The notes under the pieces: model-generated
What the model saw: only the letters and a program-made list of their open reading frames with translations
Told to the model about the DNA's origin: nothing
Database searches by the model: none
Assembly: GCF_003171655.1 (NCBI RefSeq)
Contig: NZ_QFZL01000001.1
Location: 806,001 to 870,000 of the forward strand
DNA from: Stakelama portus
Lineage (GTDB): Bacteria; Pseudomonadota; Alphaproteobacteria; Sphingomonadales; Sphingomonadaceae
Direction: 5' to 3'
DNA: 64,000 nucleotides
Translations under genes and position numbers: made by a program
In this document: piece by piece, positions 38,447 to 46,757 of the stretch
How the letters are laid out: each line of letters begins with the position of its first letter
Numbering within the stretch: position 1 is the first letter of the stretch

Positions 38447-39766
38447 TTATGCCGTCGCGGCTTCTTTCCGCTTCGCAAGGCGCTTGCGCACCACCAGGGC
38501 TGCCGCAGCGCCGCCGAACAGCAGCACCATCGGCGGTGCCGGAACCGGGGCGGGGCCGCCACTCGATCCGCCGCCATGGCTGGAGCTGCCGCCATGACCG
38601 CTCGAGCCCCAGCCGCTCGATCCATGACCCGAAGACCCATGCCAGCCGCTGGAACCCCAGCCGCTCGACCCATGCCAGCCGCTCGATCCGTTGGACGAGC
38701 TCGAGCCGTTGGACGAGCTCGAAGTCGAACTGCTCGAACCGTTCGAGGAACTGGAAGTCGAGCTGCTCGACCCGTTGGACGAGCTGGAGGTCGACGACGA
38801 ACTGGAAACGCCGCTCGAGGTCGAGCTGGACGACGAAACGCCGCTCGATGTCGAGGAGGAAGTGGACGACGAGACATCGCCGCTGCTGCCGCCGGAAGAG
38901 GTCGAAGACGAGGACGACACGTCGCCCGAGCTGCCGCCCGACGAGGTCGAGGAGGAGACATCCCCGGAGCTGCCGCCCGACGAGGTCGAGGAGCTGGTCG
39001 ACGATCCGCCGGTCGAGGTCGAAGAACCGCCCGTCGATGTCGAAGAGCCGCCGGTGGAAGTCGACGAACCGCCGGTCGAGGAGCCGCCGGTCGACGAGGT
39101 GCTGCTGACGCTGCCGCTCGATGTCGAGGAGGAAGACCCGCCGGTGGACGAAGTGCTGCTCACGCTGCCGCTCGACGTCGAGGAACCGCCGGTCGATGTC
39201 GAGGTGGACGATCCGCCCGACGATACGTCGATATCGATGTCGATGCCGCTCGATCCCGAGCTGGTTCCCGAGGAACCGGAACTGCTCGAGGTCGAGGAAA
39301 TAACAATGCCGCCGCTCGATCCGCCGCCGCCGCCGAAGAAGCCGCCTGCGAAAAAGCCGCCGGCGAAACCGCCGCCGCCGCTCGATCCGCCGACCACGGT
39401 CGCGCCTGCGGTGCTGCTGGTGCCCGAGACGATCGGGATTTCGCCGCTCGATCCATAGCCGCCCGCATAGGATGCAGGGGGCAGGGGGACCGGCGTGCCC
39501 TGAGACGTGACGGTGACGACCGTGGGTTGCGGGCAGCTCTGCTGAACCGTCCGGGTTTCGGTGCGCACGGTGCGACGGGATTCGGGGCGAGTCACGGTAC
39601 GGCGAGTCGTCCGGCGCGTCAGCTTGCCCTGGCTATCGGCCTGGGACTGCACCGACGCGATCTGATCGTCGTGCACCGTTTCCGCCACATGAACGGCCCC
39701 ACCGCCCAAAATGGCGCCACCGCATGCGCAAGCGCATAATTTTGCCAAGGCCATCCGAACCGACAT
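38447..39766 (-). CDS. Ser/Gly/Thr-rich low-complexity surface protein with sorting-signal-like C-terminus
   Basis: This is a 439-residue protein. The N-terminus has a short hydrophobic segment (KLCACACGGAILGGGAVHV) and a basic Arg/Thr-rich part. From about residue 110 almost the whole chain is made of degenerate SSG, SST and GSS repeats, ending in GSSGWHGSSGWGSSGWHGSSG-type units rich in Trp and His. The C-terminus PAPVPAPPMVLLFGGAAAAL then RKRLAKRK has the shape of PEP-CTERM-type sorting tails: proline motif, membrane helix, basic end. It is probably exported and retained or sorted at the envelope, perhaps in an extracellular matrix. Codon repetition makes the antisense strand look open as well. 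Confidence 0.75.
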   Translation of the reverse strand: MSVRMALAKLCACACGGAILGGGAVHVAETVHDDQIASVQSQADSQGKLTRRTTRRTVTRPESRRTVRTETRTVQQSCPQPTVVTVTSQGTPVPLPPASYAGGYGSSGEIPIVSGTSSTAGATVVGGSSGGGGFAGGFFAGGFFGGGGGSSGGIVISSTSSSSGSSGTSSGSSGIDIDIDVSSGGSSTSTSTGGSSTSSGSVSSTSSTGGSSSSTSSGSVSSTSSTGGSSTGGSSTSTGGSSTSTGGSSTSTGGSSTSSSTSSGGSSGDVSSSTSSGGSSGDVSSSSSTSSGGSSGDVSSSTSSSTSSGVSSSSSTSSGVSSSSSTSSSSNGSSSSTSSSSNGSSSSTSSSSNGSSSSNGSSGWHGSSGWGSSGWHGSSGHGSSGWGSSGHGGSSSHGGGSSGGPAPVPAPPMVLLFGGAAAALVVRKRLAKRKEAATA

Positions 39767-40184
39767 GACGTCCCACTTCCCCGTTACTGCACCGGACCCG
39801 GACTGAATTCCGGGCCAAGGCGGACTGGTAATGTCTTAAAAGGCGGAACAAACGATTAATCGCAAGTCAATTAACTATGCTTTGTTAGGAGATCGCCGCA
39901 TATTCACCAATCAGGTGCGATGTTATTTGGTTAATGTTTCGTTTCGATACGAAATAGCTTTATGTTCATTAACTATTATTAATCGCAATGGTAAACGAAC
40001 GGTAGCTTTGGCGCGGCGCTTATGTTCAGCGTCGGCTAATTTCCCCCGTTGTACAGGGGATTTGATAGGCGATTCGGTTGAAAAGCCAGCTTGTTTCATG
40101 GAGCGGGCATCCGTATAGGCGCCTTGGGCAATGGGCGGTCTTCCGGCGGCGATGCCACTGGGAAACCGGTGTGGAGAGTGGGGA
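39767..40184. promoter_or_regulatory. A/T-rich divergent intergenic region with repeated motifs
   Basis: The 418 bases between the repeat-protein gene and dksA hold no gene I can support. Bases 39840-40010 are far richer in A and T than the surroundings. ATTAATCGCAA occurs at 39855-39865 and again at 39978-39988, and ATTAACTAT occurs once beside each copy (39870 and 39968) in mirrored order. This looks like a promoter or protein-binding region for one or both divergent genes; the binding protein is unknown. Confidence 0.5.
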
Positions 40185-40652
40185 ATGGCTACGGTATTTG
40201 ATCCGCGCGATAACCCGGAACAGGAGTTCCCGTCGGCGGCCAATGACGGCGATGACGGATATCGTCCGTCGAATGACGAACCGTTCATGAATCCGCGGCA
40301 ACTCGATTATTTTCGGAAAAAGCTTCAGGGCTGGAAAGACGCGATTTATCGCGAGGCTGCCGGCACGCTTACGCAATTGCAGACCGATACGCTGCGCGAA
40401 GCCGATCTGACCGATCGCGCATCGAGCGAGACCGACTGGTCGATCGAGCTGCGGACGCGCGATCGCCAACGCAAGCTGATTTCGAAGATCGATGCTGCTT
40501 TGCGGCGGATCGAAGACGGCGAATATGGTTATTGCGAAGTCACCGGCGAGCCGATCTCGCTCGCCCGGCTGGAAGCACGGCCGATCGCGACGATGACGGT
40601 TGAGGCGCAGGAGCGTCACGAGCGCAACGAAAAAGTGTCGCGCGAAGACTGA
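40185..40652 (+). CDS. dksA: DksA/TraR family RNA polymerase-binding factor, one-cysteine type
   Basis: This 155-residue protein fits DksA: an N-terminal extension, a coiled coil beginning at NPRQLDYFRKKLQGWKDAI, a tip with DLTDRASSETDWSIELRTRD (the Asp-containing loop that enters the polymerase secondary channel) and a globular end. The zinc finger is reduced: GYCEVTGEPISLARLEARP keeps one Cys and lacks the other three. This matches the alphaproteobacterial non-zinc DksA described in Rhodobacter. It would adjust transcription with ppGpp. The chosen ATG follows the sequence GGAGAGTGGGGA. Confidence 0.93.
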   Translation: MATVFDPRDNPEQEFPSAANDGDDGYRPSNDEPFMNPRQLDYFRKKLQGWKDAIYREAAGTLTQLQTDTLREADLTDRASSETDWSIELRTRDRQRKLISKIDAALRRIEDGEYGYCEVTGEPISLARLEARPIATMTVEAQERHERNEKVSRED

Positions 40653-40741
40653 AAAATCTGGTTTCGGAAGCGTCGAGTTAACGCTTTGGAGATCAGTTCC
40701 TGCTCTATTCCTGCATTATGTCTTCGGGTTCGAGATAAGCG

Positions 40742-41119
40742 ATGGAGCAATATCACAACGATCCCCTGGCTGCGTTCGCGGCGGATGACGCCGCCAGTCA
40801 GCGTGCGGGTTCGCGCGACAGCCTGATGCTGAGCGCGCATTTGCGCTTTGCCGGCGGTACCGAGACGGTTCCGGTTCGCGTACGCAACCTGTCGTCAGGC
40901 GGTCTGATGGCTGAATATCCCCATCCGGTGGCGCGCAACACGGCAGTCGAAGTCGATGTGCGTGGAATCGGCTGGGTTCGCGGGCAGGTCGCCTGGTGCG
41001 CCGAAGGGCGGATCGGTATCGCCTTCGAGACCGAGATTGATCCGATGCTGGCGCGCAAGCCGGTGGGCAAGGGCCAGCATACGCCGGTCTATGCCAAGCC
41101 GATTATTTCGCGCCGCTGA
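40742..41119 (+). CDS. PilZ domain protein
   Basis: This 125-residue single-domain PilZ protein carries both c-di-GMP binding elements: an RxxxR-like RAGSR near residue 21 and NLSSGGLMAE, the (D/N)xSxxG motif, near residue 49. It could act as a free c-di-GMP receptor in the cytoplasm, with an unknown partner. It follows dksA in the same direction after about 90 bases. Confidence 0.88.
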   Translation: MEQYHNDPLAAFAADDAASQRAGSRDSLMLSAHLRFAGGTETVPVRVRNLSSGGLMAEYPHPVARNTAVEVDVRGIGWVRGQVAWCAEGRIGIAFETEIDPMLARKPVGKGQHTPVYAKPIISRR

Positions 41120-41248
41120 AGCACGTCGCGCTGCTGCGATTTTCCGAAAAATTCCGAATCCGGTGGGCGCGTCGGTAAGGCGCGTCTTTGTGCGGGCAAA
41201 CGCGCCGGACGACGCGATGCGTGGGCGGGTGGTTTCGCCCCGTTGGAT

Positions 41249-41270
41249 CGGCGGAGCAGGTGCTCCGCCG
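41249..41270. terminator. hairpin between convergent PilZ and DUF465 genes
   Basis: A perfect 10-bp inverted repeat (CGGCGGAGCA / TGCTCCGCCG) with a GG centre sits in the 185-base gap between two convergent stops. No U-run is attached; the call as a bidirectional terminator rests on symmetry and position. Confidence 0.6.
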
Positions 41271-41304
41271 CCAATAGTCCGATCTTTGTTGTGGAAAACC
41301 GCAG

Positions 41305-41457
41305 TTAGCGGTTCATCTCTTCCTTGACGCGCAGCTTCTGGCGCTTCAATGCGCTGATCACTGACTGATCGGGCAGGGGACGATGCGTTTCCTCGGCGAT
41401 TCGCTGGTCGAGCACATGGTGCTTGGTCTCCAGAGCCTCAAGATGCGCGGTTTGCAT
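41305..41457 (-). CDS. DUF465 (YdcH) family small protein
   Basis: This is a 50-residue helical hairpin protein of the DUF465 family: HLEALETKHHVLDQRIAEE, then ISALKRQKLRVKEEMNR. The start is the ATG giving MQTAHLEAL; the upstream extension is not typical. These proteins form short coiled coils, and no function is established. A second DUF465 gene lies close by on the other strand. Confidence 0.85.
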   Translation of the reverse strand: MQTAHLEALETKHHVLDQRIAEETHRPLPDQSVISALKRQKLRVKEEMNR

Positions 41458-41596
41458 GTAAGCAATCCTCCTTCTGCGTGTGGGGGATAGTGAGTAGATC
41501 ACTTTTCGCAGCTTCTGTCGCCACCGGATTCGCACCTAATCGACGGTTAGTGTCGATTCCTGCGATGATCCGTTGTGATGCGCAGTCGCTTGGGGC

Positions 41597-41806
41597 ATGG
41601 CGGTAGCGATGGACGAGAGCGAGATCCGCCACGAACTCGAAATGCTGCGCACCGAGCATCGCGATCTCGACACCGCGATCGAGGCGCTGCATGCGACCAG
41701 TTCCGCCGATCAGCTCCAGCTGGCGCGCCTGAAAAAGCGCAAACTGCGCCTGCGCGACGATATCGTGCGGCTCGAAGATATGCTGATTCCGGACATTATC
41801 GCCTGA
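41597..41806 (+). CDS. DUF465 (YdcH) family small protein
   Basis: This is a 69-residue helical protein: IRHELEMLRTEHRDLDTAIE, then LQLARLKKRKLRLRDDIVRL, the DUF465 pattern of two helices with a KRxKLRLRD block. The second ATG, giving MDESEIRHEL at 41609, is an alternative start. It is a divergent paralogue of the 50-residue protein on the opposite strand, and it precedes rcdA. Confidence 0.85.
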   Translation: MAVAMDESEIRHELEMLRTEHRDLDTAIEALHATSSADQLQLARLKKRKLRLRDDIVRLEDMLIPDIIA

Positions 41807-41859
41807 AGCTCCCGTAACGGGACGCGAAACGCCGGAATTTAACCTTTCCGTTACCATCG

Positions 41860-42336
41860 ATGCTGTGGCACCAAATCGGGATGATGGAACCGGGGGCAAC
41901 GCGTATTCATCGAAAGCTGCTCGACTCGCTGTATGTCGAGGCGATGCTGCTGGCCGATGAAGCGCGCGCATATTTCGACCAGGCCGGTCGCGAGGAGCGC
42001 GATACGCTCGATGCGCTGCGCCGCGTCGCCTTTTCCTGCGAATCGCTCAAGGTGACCACCCGGCTGATGCATGTCATCGCATGGCTGTTGACGCAGCGCG
42101 CCGTGGATGCGGGTGAAATTGCCCCGCGCGAGGCGCTGCTCCCGTCGCGCAGGCTCGGGACCGCGCCGGAGAGCGAGCCCGAAGCGCTCGCCGCGCTTCC
42201 GTTTCAGGCGATAACGATCATCGAAGCGAGCATCGATCTGTATCGCCGCGTCGACCGGCTCGATTCGGCGCTGGAAGAACCGGCGGCGGAAAGCCCCGCG
42301 CGATCGATGATGCAGCGGCTCGCCGCGTCCTTCTGA
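41860..42336 (+). CDS. rcdA: DUF1465 / RcdA family regulator of CtrA degradation
   Basis: This 158-residue helical protein matches DUF1465, the family of Caulobacter RcdA, an adaptor that works with CpdR and ClpXP to degrade CtrA at the G1-S transition. The conserved block is LYVEAMLLADEARAYFDQAG, followed by FSCESLKVTTRLMHVIAWLLTQRAV and FQAITIIEASIDLYRRVDRL. An ATG seven codons downstream (MMEPG) is a possible start. The adaptor role here is inferred from the family. Confidence 0.85.
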   Translation: MLWHQIGMMEPGATRIHRKLLDSLYVEAMLLADEARAYFDQAGREERDTLDALRRVAFSCESLKVTTRLMHVIAWLLTQRAVDAGEIAPREALLPSRRLGTAPESEPEALAALPFQAITIIEASIDLYRRVDRLDSALEEPAAESPARSMMQRLAASF

Positions 42337-42343
42337 ACCGGCC

Positions 42344-43288
42344 TCAGCGGGTTACCCGCTCCAATGCCTCGCGATATTCGCGCTGCAGCCGTTCGATGCG
42401 TTCGGCCACCGGCACCACGGCATCGACCGATCCGATACCCTGACCCGAACCCCAGATGTCGCGCCATGCCTTGGCACCGCCGAAATCCATCTTGCTGGGA
42501 TCGCTTTCGGGCAGATTGTCGGGATCGAGCCCGGCATTGACGATCGACGCGCGCAGATAATTGCCATGCACGCCGGTGAAGAGGTTGGAATAGACGATGT
42601 CGGCGGCGCGGCCATCGACGATCCCCTGTTTGTAATCGGCCATCGCATTGGCTTCGGTGGTCGCGATGAAGGGCGAGCCGATATAGGCGAGATCGGCGCC
42701 CATCGCCTGCGCCGCGAGCACGGCGCCGCCGGTCGAGATCGCTCCGGACAGCGCGATCGGCCCGTCGAACCATTGCCGCACTTCCGAAACCAGCGCGAAG
42801 GGGCTGAGCGTTCCGGCATGGCCGCCGGCGCCGGTCGCGACCAGGATCAGGCCGTCGGCGCCTTTTTCGATTGCCTTATGCGCGAACCGGTCGTCGATCA
42901 CATCGTGCAGCGTGATGCCGCCCCAGCCATGGACCGCGTCGTTCAGCTCGGGGCGGGCGCCAAGCGAGGTGATGACGATCGGCACCTTCCACCGGGCGCA
43001 GACTTCGACATCATGTTCGAGCCGCGGGTTCGATCGGTGGACGATCTGATTGACTGCGAAGGGGGCGGCAGGCGTGTCGGGATTGTCGCGATCCCACGCG
43101 GCCAGTTCTTCGGTGATCTGATGCAGCCATTCGTCGAGCTTCGTATCCGGGCGCGCATTGAGCGCGGGGAAGGAACCGACGATTCCCGCCTTGCACTGGG
43201 CGATGACCAGTTCCGGGCCGGAGATGATGAACATGGGCGAGCCGATGACCGGCAGGCGCAGGCGATCGAAGATGGGTGGCAACGACAT
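42344..43288 (-). CDS. nitronate monooxygenase family flavoenzyme
   Basis: This is a 314-residue FMN barrel enzyme of the 2-nitropropane dioxygenase type. The N-terminus (LRLPVIGSPMFIISGPELVI) and the FMN-phosphate region (GAGGHAGTLSPFALV, SGAISTGGAVLAAQAMGADL) are clear. The family oxidises propionate-3-nitronate and similar toxins, or acts as an NADH:quinone reductase; which applies here cannot be read. It is convergent with rcdA with seven bases between the stops. Confidence 0.9.
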   Translation of the reverse strand: MSLPPIFDRLRLPVIGSPMFIISGPELVIAQCKAGIVGSFPALNARPDTKLDEWLHQITEELAAWDRDNPDTPAAPFAVNQIVHRSNPRLEHDVEVCARWKVPIVITSLGARPELNDAVHGWGGITLHDVIDDRFAHKAIEKGADGLILVATGAGGHAGTLSPFALVSEVRQWFDGPIALSGAISTGGAVLAAQAMGADLAYIGSPFIATTEANAMADYKQGIVDGRAADIVYSNLFTGVHGNYLRASIVNAGLDPDNLPESDPSKMDFGGAKAWRDIWGSGQGIGSVDAVVPVAERIERLQREYREALERVTR

Positions 43289-43432
43289 AGGTACGTTTCA
43301 TAGCGCAACGCGAAGGGCTGTCTATCCCGGTCCCGGCGACGTTACGGCTTCGGCGGATCGCGCAAGAGCGGTCCAAGGTTCCGGCCGTTTCCGGGCGAAT
43401 CGTCATGCCCGACCATGCAGGCGCCATCCGCG

Positions 43433-43882
43433 CTAGGGAAACGGGCGTTGCCAGACGACGAACGTGTCCTCGTCGGTGGACTGGATCGCGGCCTGAAACG
43501 CATCGTGCCGGAAACCGGGCAGGGCAGTGACATGTTCGAGCACGGTCGATTCGCCGACAGCGCCCTGCGGAAAGGTGAAGGCGACATCCTCTTCCGGGCC
43601 ATAGATCAGCCACCAGAAATCCATGCCCAGGGGACCGCTGGCGTTGGTTTCGATCGCTACGGCGTGGAGCTGCGAAAGTGGCAGCTGATGCCGCCTGCCG
43701 TCGCGATCGATCATCCAGAGGAGATCGCCGTCGCAGCCGGCCTGCCAGTCGCTTTCGGGCTCGATCCGGAGCGGCTCGGGCGGCGCTGTCGCCGGTTCGG
43801 GCGAATCCGGTGGCGGCTGCTGCGCTCCGGACGGTGGCGCGGGGCGTGTAACGAGTCGGCGGAACCAGTCGAACCAGCCCAT
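43433..43882 (-). CDS. conserved hypothetical protein
   Basis: This is a 149-residue soluble protein. The ATG giving MGWFDWFRRLV was chosen because GAGGGG stands directly before it; a TTG four codons upstream is less likely. A Pro-rich linker occupies residues 20-40. The C-terminal domain (LLWMIDRDGRRHQLPLSQLH, FWWLIYGPEEDVAFTFPQGA, then DTFVVWQRP) looks like a compact beta-rich fold. I do not recognise a named family. It is close behind the gamma carbonic anhydrase gene and may be cotranscribed with it. Confidence 0.6.
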   Translation of the reverse strand: MGWFDWFRRLVTRPAPPSGAQQPPPDSPEPATAPPEPLRIEPESDWQAGCDGDLLWMIDRDGRRHQLPLSQLHAVAIETNASGPLGMDFWWLIYGPEEDVAFTFPQGAVGESTVLEHVTALPGFRHDAFQAAIQSTDEDTFVVWQRPFP

Positions 43883-43890
43883 GGCACCCC

Positions 43891-44415
43891 TCAATCGATG
43901 GGTTTCAGATCGGCCGCATATTCGGCCTGTTTATGCGCGTACAGGGCGGACGATGCCTTGAGCATCGCCTTGGCCTGATCGTCGAGCGGGCGGATGGCGC
44001 GCGCCGGGCTGCCCAGGATCATATGGCCCGCGGGGAAATGCTTGCCTTCGGTAATCAATGCGCCGGCGCCGATCAGGCAATCCTCGCCGATCACCGCACC
44101 GTTCAGGATCGTGGCGCCCATGCCGACCAGCGTGCGATCGCCGATCGTGCAGCCATGCAGCACTGCATGATGCCCCACCGTGCAATCCTCACCGATGGTG
44201 CAGGCAAAGCCCGGATCGCTGTGGAGAACGCACCCGTCCTGCACATTGCTGCCCCGGCCGATGACGATCGGCGTATTATCGGCGCGGATGACAGCGCCGA
44301 ACCAGATGCTGGCACCGGACCCGAGATGGACGTCGCCGATCAGGTCCGCGCTGGGGGCGACCCAGGCATCCTCTGCGACGACAGGCGATTTTCCGAAGAT
44401 CGAATAGAGCGGCAC
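43891..44415 (-). CDS. gamma-carbonic anhydrase family protein
   Basis: This 174-residue left-handed beta-helix protein is built from hexapeptide repeats (GSNVQDGCVLHSDPGF, CTVGHHAVLHGCTIGDRTLV, GAVIGEDCLIGAGALI). Three His residues, in VLHSD and VGHHAVLHG, are placed as the zinc or iron ligands of the YrdA/PaaY group. It may hydrate CO2 or act on CoA thioesters; many members have no measured activity. It forms a likely unit with the two small genes on either side. Confidence 0.92.
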   Translation of the reverse strand: MPLYSIFGKSPVVAEDAWVAPSADLIGDVHLGSGASIWFGAVIRADNTPIVIGRGSNVQDGCVLHSDPGFACTIGEDCTVGHHAVLHGCTIGDRTLVGMGATILNGAVIGEDCLIGAGALITEGKHFPAGHMILGSPARAIRPLDDQAKAMLKASSALYAHKQAEYAADLKPID

Positions 44416-44424
44416 CGGTCCAGC

Positions 44425-44649
44425 TTATGGGAGCAGCGGCGCGTTCGCAATCGGAAGCGGCATTCCCATCGCAATTGCGACCGCGAGCCCGGCCATCAGC
44501 ACGGCAAGCGTGGAGGAGAGCGAGAAAAGCCCCCATCCCATCATGGTTACCATCTGCGAATTGGGCCGTTGCTGCCGCTGGTTGCGCTGAAGCGAAACCA
44601 GGACGAATCCCGTCGCCATTGCGTAGAGGAAGACGAAAAACTCAGCCAT
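44425..44649 (-). CDS. small two-helix membrane protein
   Basis: This is a 74-residue protein with helix EFFVFLYAMATGFVLVSL at the N-terminus, a polar Gln/Arg-rich loop (QRNQRQQRPNSQ), and a second helix around residues 38-63. There is no catalytic motif. It lies nine bases upstream of the gamma carbonic anhydrase gene and is probably transcribed with it. The function is unknown. Confidence 0.65.
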   Translation of the reverse strand: MAEFFVFLYAMATGFVLVSLQRNQRQQRPNSQMVTMMGWGLFSLSSTLAVLMAGLAVAIAMGMPLPIANAPLLP

Positions 44650-44763
44650 TTGTTACCCACCCGGACAACGATCCCCGGCTGAAAGCTACCGTGCAGAAGT
44701 TAACGCTTCAATGCCGCGACGCACCATTTGTCGCGTTCCAGCGGGCATCAGTCGCAGCCCGGA

Positions 44764-45717
44764 TTATTTTTCCGACGCGGCTGGCGACGGCGCAGGCGCG
44801 GCGGGAAGCAGGACATGGGCATGGGCCTGTGTCGCTCCGGAACATTTGCATCCGCACCCGCATCCGCCCGCGCAGACCGGGCAGGGCCGCGGTATCGCGC
44901 AGACGCAGAGCCAGGTCGGCTGCGCGGGCGCGGGCGGTGCGGGCGGTGCCGGCTTTTCCGGGGTCGGGGGAAGCGGCGGCAGCTTCAGCTCGCCGGTCTC
45001 GCGGATGATCACATGGTCGTCACGACGCCGGCAGCAGGGGCAGGGGGCGTGGTCGTGCGCTTCCTCCTCGTCCTGCGAGGACTTTTCCCCCGAACCGAGC
45101 AGCTTGCGCGCGGCCGCACATAGATCGAAGGCGTGGCTGCGCAGTTGATCGACCGCGCGCGCGAAAACCGCCTGCTCGGTCTGAAAATGATGGAGCAGCA
45201 TCGCGTCGCGATAGGAATCGGCCGATTCCTTGACGAGCGGATAGTTGATCGTCTGTTGCAGGTCTGCGAGCTGGGATTCGAGCGACTTTATCTGGCCGCC
45301 CCATGCCGCAAAGGCGCCGAACAGCCCGTATTTCGGCCATTCGCCCGGCGGCTGGGCGCGCATCTGATCGACGAAACTTGCCGGCCCGGCCAGATCTTCG
45401 CGCAGGGTACGGACGAGTATGCGCAGCGTGACGAGGTCCGATGGCGGGACGCGGGGCCGCTGCGCGAAGCTGTTGGCCAGCGCGTCGGTATGTTTCCACA
45501 CCTGATCGCACAGCATGCGCGTGAATTCCTTTTCGCGCGGCTTGCCCGGCTTGGGGAAACGATCGCGCAATGCCGCCAGTGTCGCGACAAGCGCGATACC
45601 GACGATCAGCCCCAGCGCGCCGAGCGTGACGCCGATCCATCCCTGAACCGAGTCGGCAGCAGTGGCCGGGACTGCGGCGGACACGAGATTATTGGCAGCG
45701 GCAAACCAGATCAGCAT
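44764..45717 (-). CDS. single-pass membrane protein with cysteine-rich tail, unknown function
   Basis: This is a 317-residue protein. A membrane helix lies near residues 25-50 (GALGLIVGIALVATLAAL), followed by a helical cytoplasmic or periplasmic domain of about 170 residues. An acidic His-containing link leads to CPCCRRRDDHV, then a Pro-rich spacer and CVCAIPRPCPVCAGGCGCGC ending in KC. The 13 or so cysteines in CxC and CxxC pairs suggest metal binding or disulphides. I recognise no family. It stands alone, and its function cannot be inferred. Confidence 0.6.
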   Translation of the reverse strand: MLIWFAAANNLVSAAVPATAADSVQGWIGVTLGALGLIVGIALVATLAALRDRFPKPGKPREKEFTRMLCDQVWKHTDALANSFAQRPRVPPSDLVTLRILVRTLREDLAGPASFVDQMRAQPPGEWPKYGLFGAFAAWGGQIKSLESQLADLQQTINYPLVKESADSYRDAMLLHHFQTEQAVFARAVDQLRSHAFDLCAAARKLLGSGEKSSQDEEEAHDHAPCPCCRRRDDHVIIRETGELKLPPLPPTPEKPAPPAPPAPAQPTWLCVCAIPRPCPVCAGGCGCGCKCSGATQAHAHVLLPAAPAPSPAASEK

Positions 45718-45881
45718 TTCTTCCCCCCAGAAAGCAACGCGACTCGGTCAGCGACCAATATGGTTAACAGAGCAGGGATTGACCGTAATGCAAGTTTGGG
45801 AGCGCAAAAAATAGCCAGCAGCGGCCGACGGCACCTTTTGAAAGCGCCGCCGCGATTTCGGGATTGTTGGCGATTTGCCGG

Positions 45882-46757
45882 TCAGAGCGTCTGAAAAAGC
45901 CTGCTCATTCGGGCCCATGCCCGTTCCGCCGCATGCTTGTCATATGCCGGGGCGTCGGGAACGGTCCAGCCATGATCGGCGGGATAGACTTCGATCTCGG
46001 CCGAACGGCCGGCCGATTCCGCCGCCTGGCGGAGTGTCATCTTCGCTTCCGGATCCTTCTGATCGTCGTTTTGGGCAATGGCGAACAGATATTGCGCCTG
46101 CGTTTCGCGAATCATGGTGTCGGGGCTCTGCGGACTATCGGGCACCACCAGCGCGGCGCCATGCAGGGATGCGGCAGCGCGCACGCGATCGGGCACCGCG
46201 GCGGCGGTGAAAATGGTGAACGGACCGCCCATGCAATAGCCATTCGTGCCGACGCCGCGTGCAGGGTCGACGGACGGCTGTGCATCGAGCCAGCGCACCA
46301 TGTCGCGTGCATCGCGCATGACGGCATCGGCAGTCAGCTGCTGTCGCCAGGGCGTGACGGTCTCGAACCCGTTATTCGCGAGAAATTCGGCGAAATCGGC
46401 AAATTGCGGGGCGGGGATCGAGCGGTAATAGGGATTGGCGACAAGCACGGCATAGCCCTGACCCGCCAGTCGCCGCGCCATCAGCTTGAATGCGTCGCGC
46501 AGGCCGGCAATGTCCGGCCAGGTGATGATCGCGGGATGCTTGCCCGATGTCGGCCGCACGAAAAATGCGTCCATCACACCGTCCGGCGTGGTGACCGAAA
46601 CCATCTCCTCGGCAATCGGATCGCTCGATGCGTCGGTGCCGGCGCAGGCGCTCAGCGCACCACTCAATGCCGCTGCGGCGACGAACTGGCGACGGTTGAA
46701 CGACCAGTCGCGCTTTCCGTTACGGTTCCATTCGGCGATTTCATCGCGATCACACAT
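45882..46757 (-). CDS. dienelactone hydrolase family protein, exported
   Basis: This 291-residue alpha/beta hydrolase has a twin-arginine-like signal (FNRRQFVAAAALSGALSAC) ending in a lipobox, so it is probably a Tat-exported lipoprotein. The catalytic Cys lies in TNGYCMGGPF, the Asp in AQNDDQ and the His in PADHGW, as in dienelactone hydrolases. The substrate is unknown; relatives cleave lactones or esters. It lies just downstream of the S9 peptidase gene on the same strand and may belong to that uptake unit. Confidence 0.88.
   Translation of the reverse strand: MCDRDEIAEWNRNGKRDWSFNRRQFVAAAALSGALSACAGTDASSDPIAEEMVSVTTPDGVMDAFFVRPTSGKHPAIITWPDIAGLRDAFKLMARRLAGQGYAVLVANPYYRSIPAPQFADFAEFLANNGFETVTPWRQQLTADAVMRDARDMVRWLDAQPSVDPARGVGTNGYCMGGPFTIFTAAAVPDRVRAAASLHGAALVVPDSPQSPDTMIRETQAQYLFAIAQNDDQKDPEAKMTLRQAAESAGRSAEIEVYPADHGWTVPDAPAYDKHAAERAWARMSRLFQTL

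Noticed and set aside
38600..39300. CRISPR-like tandem repeats
   Set aside because: The repeats are short degenerate codon repeats inside a coding frame without regular spacers.
38691..39458. 255-residue acidic, Pro-rich open frame on the plus strand (DELEPLDELEVELLEP...)
   Set aside because: It is the exact antisense of the Ser/Gly repeat gene; its open state follows from the repeated codons, and it has no own ribosome site or known domain.
44764..45130. Frameshifted plus-strand Gly/Arg-rich frames opposite the Cys-rich tail
   Set aside because: They mirror the GC-rich Cys/Pro codons of the minus-strand gene and have no independent support.
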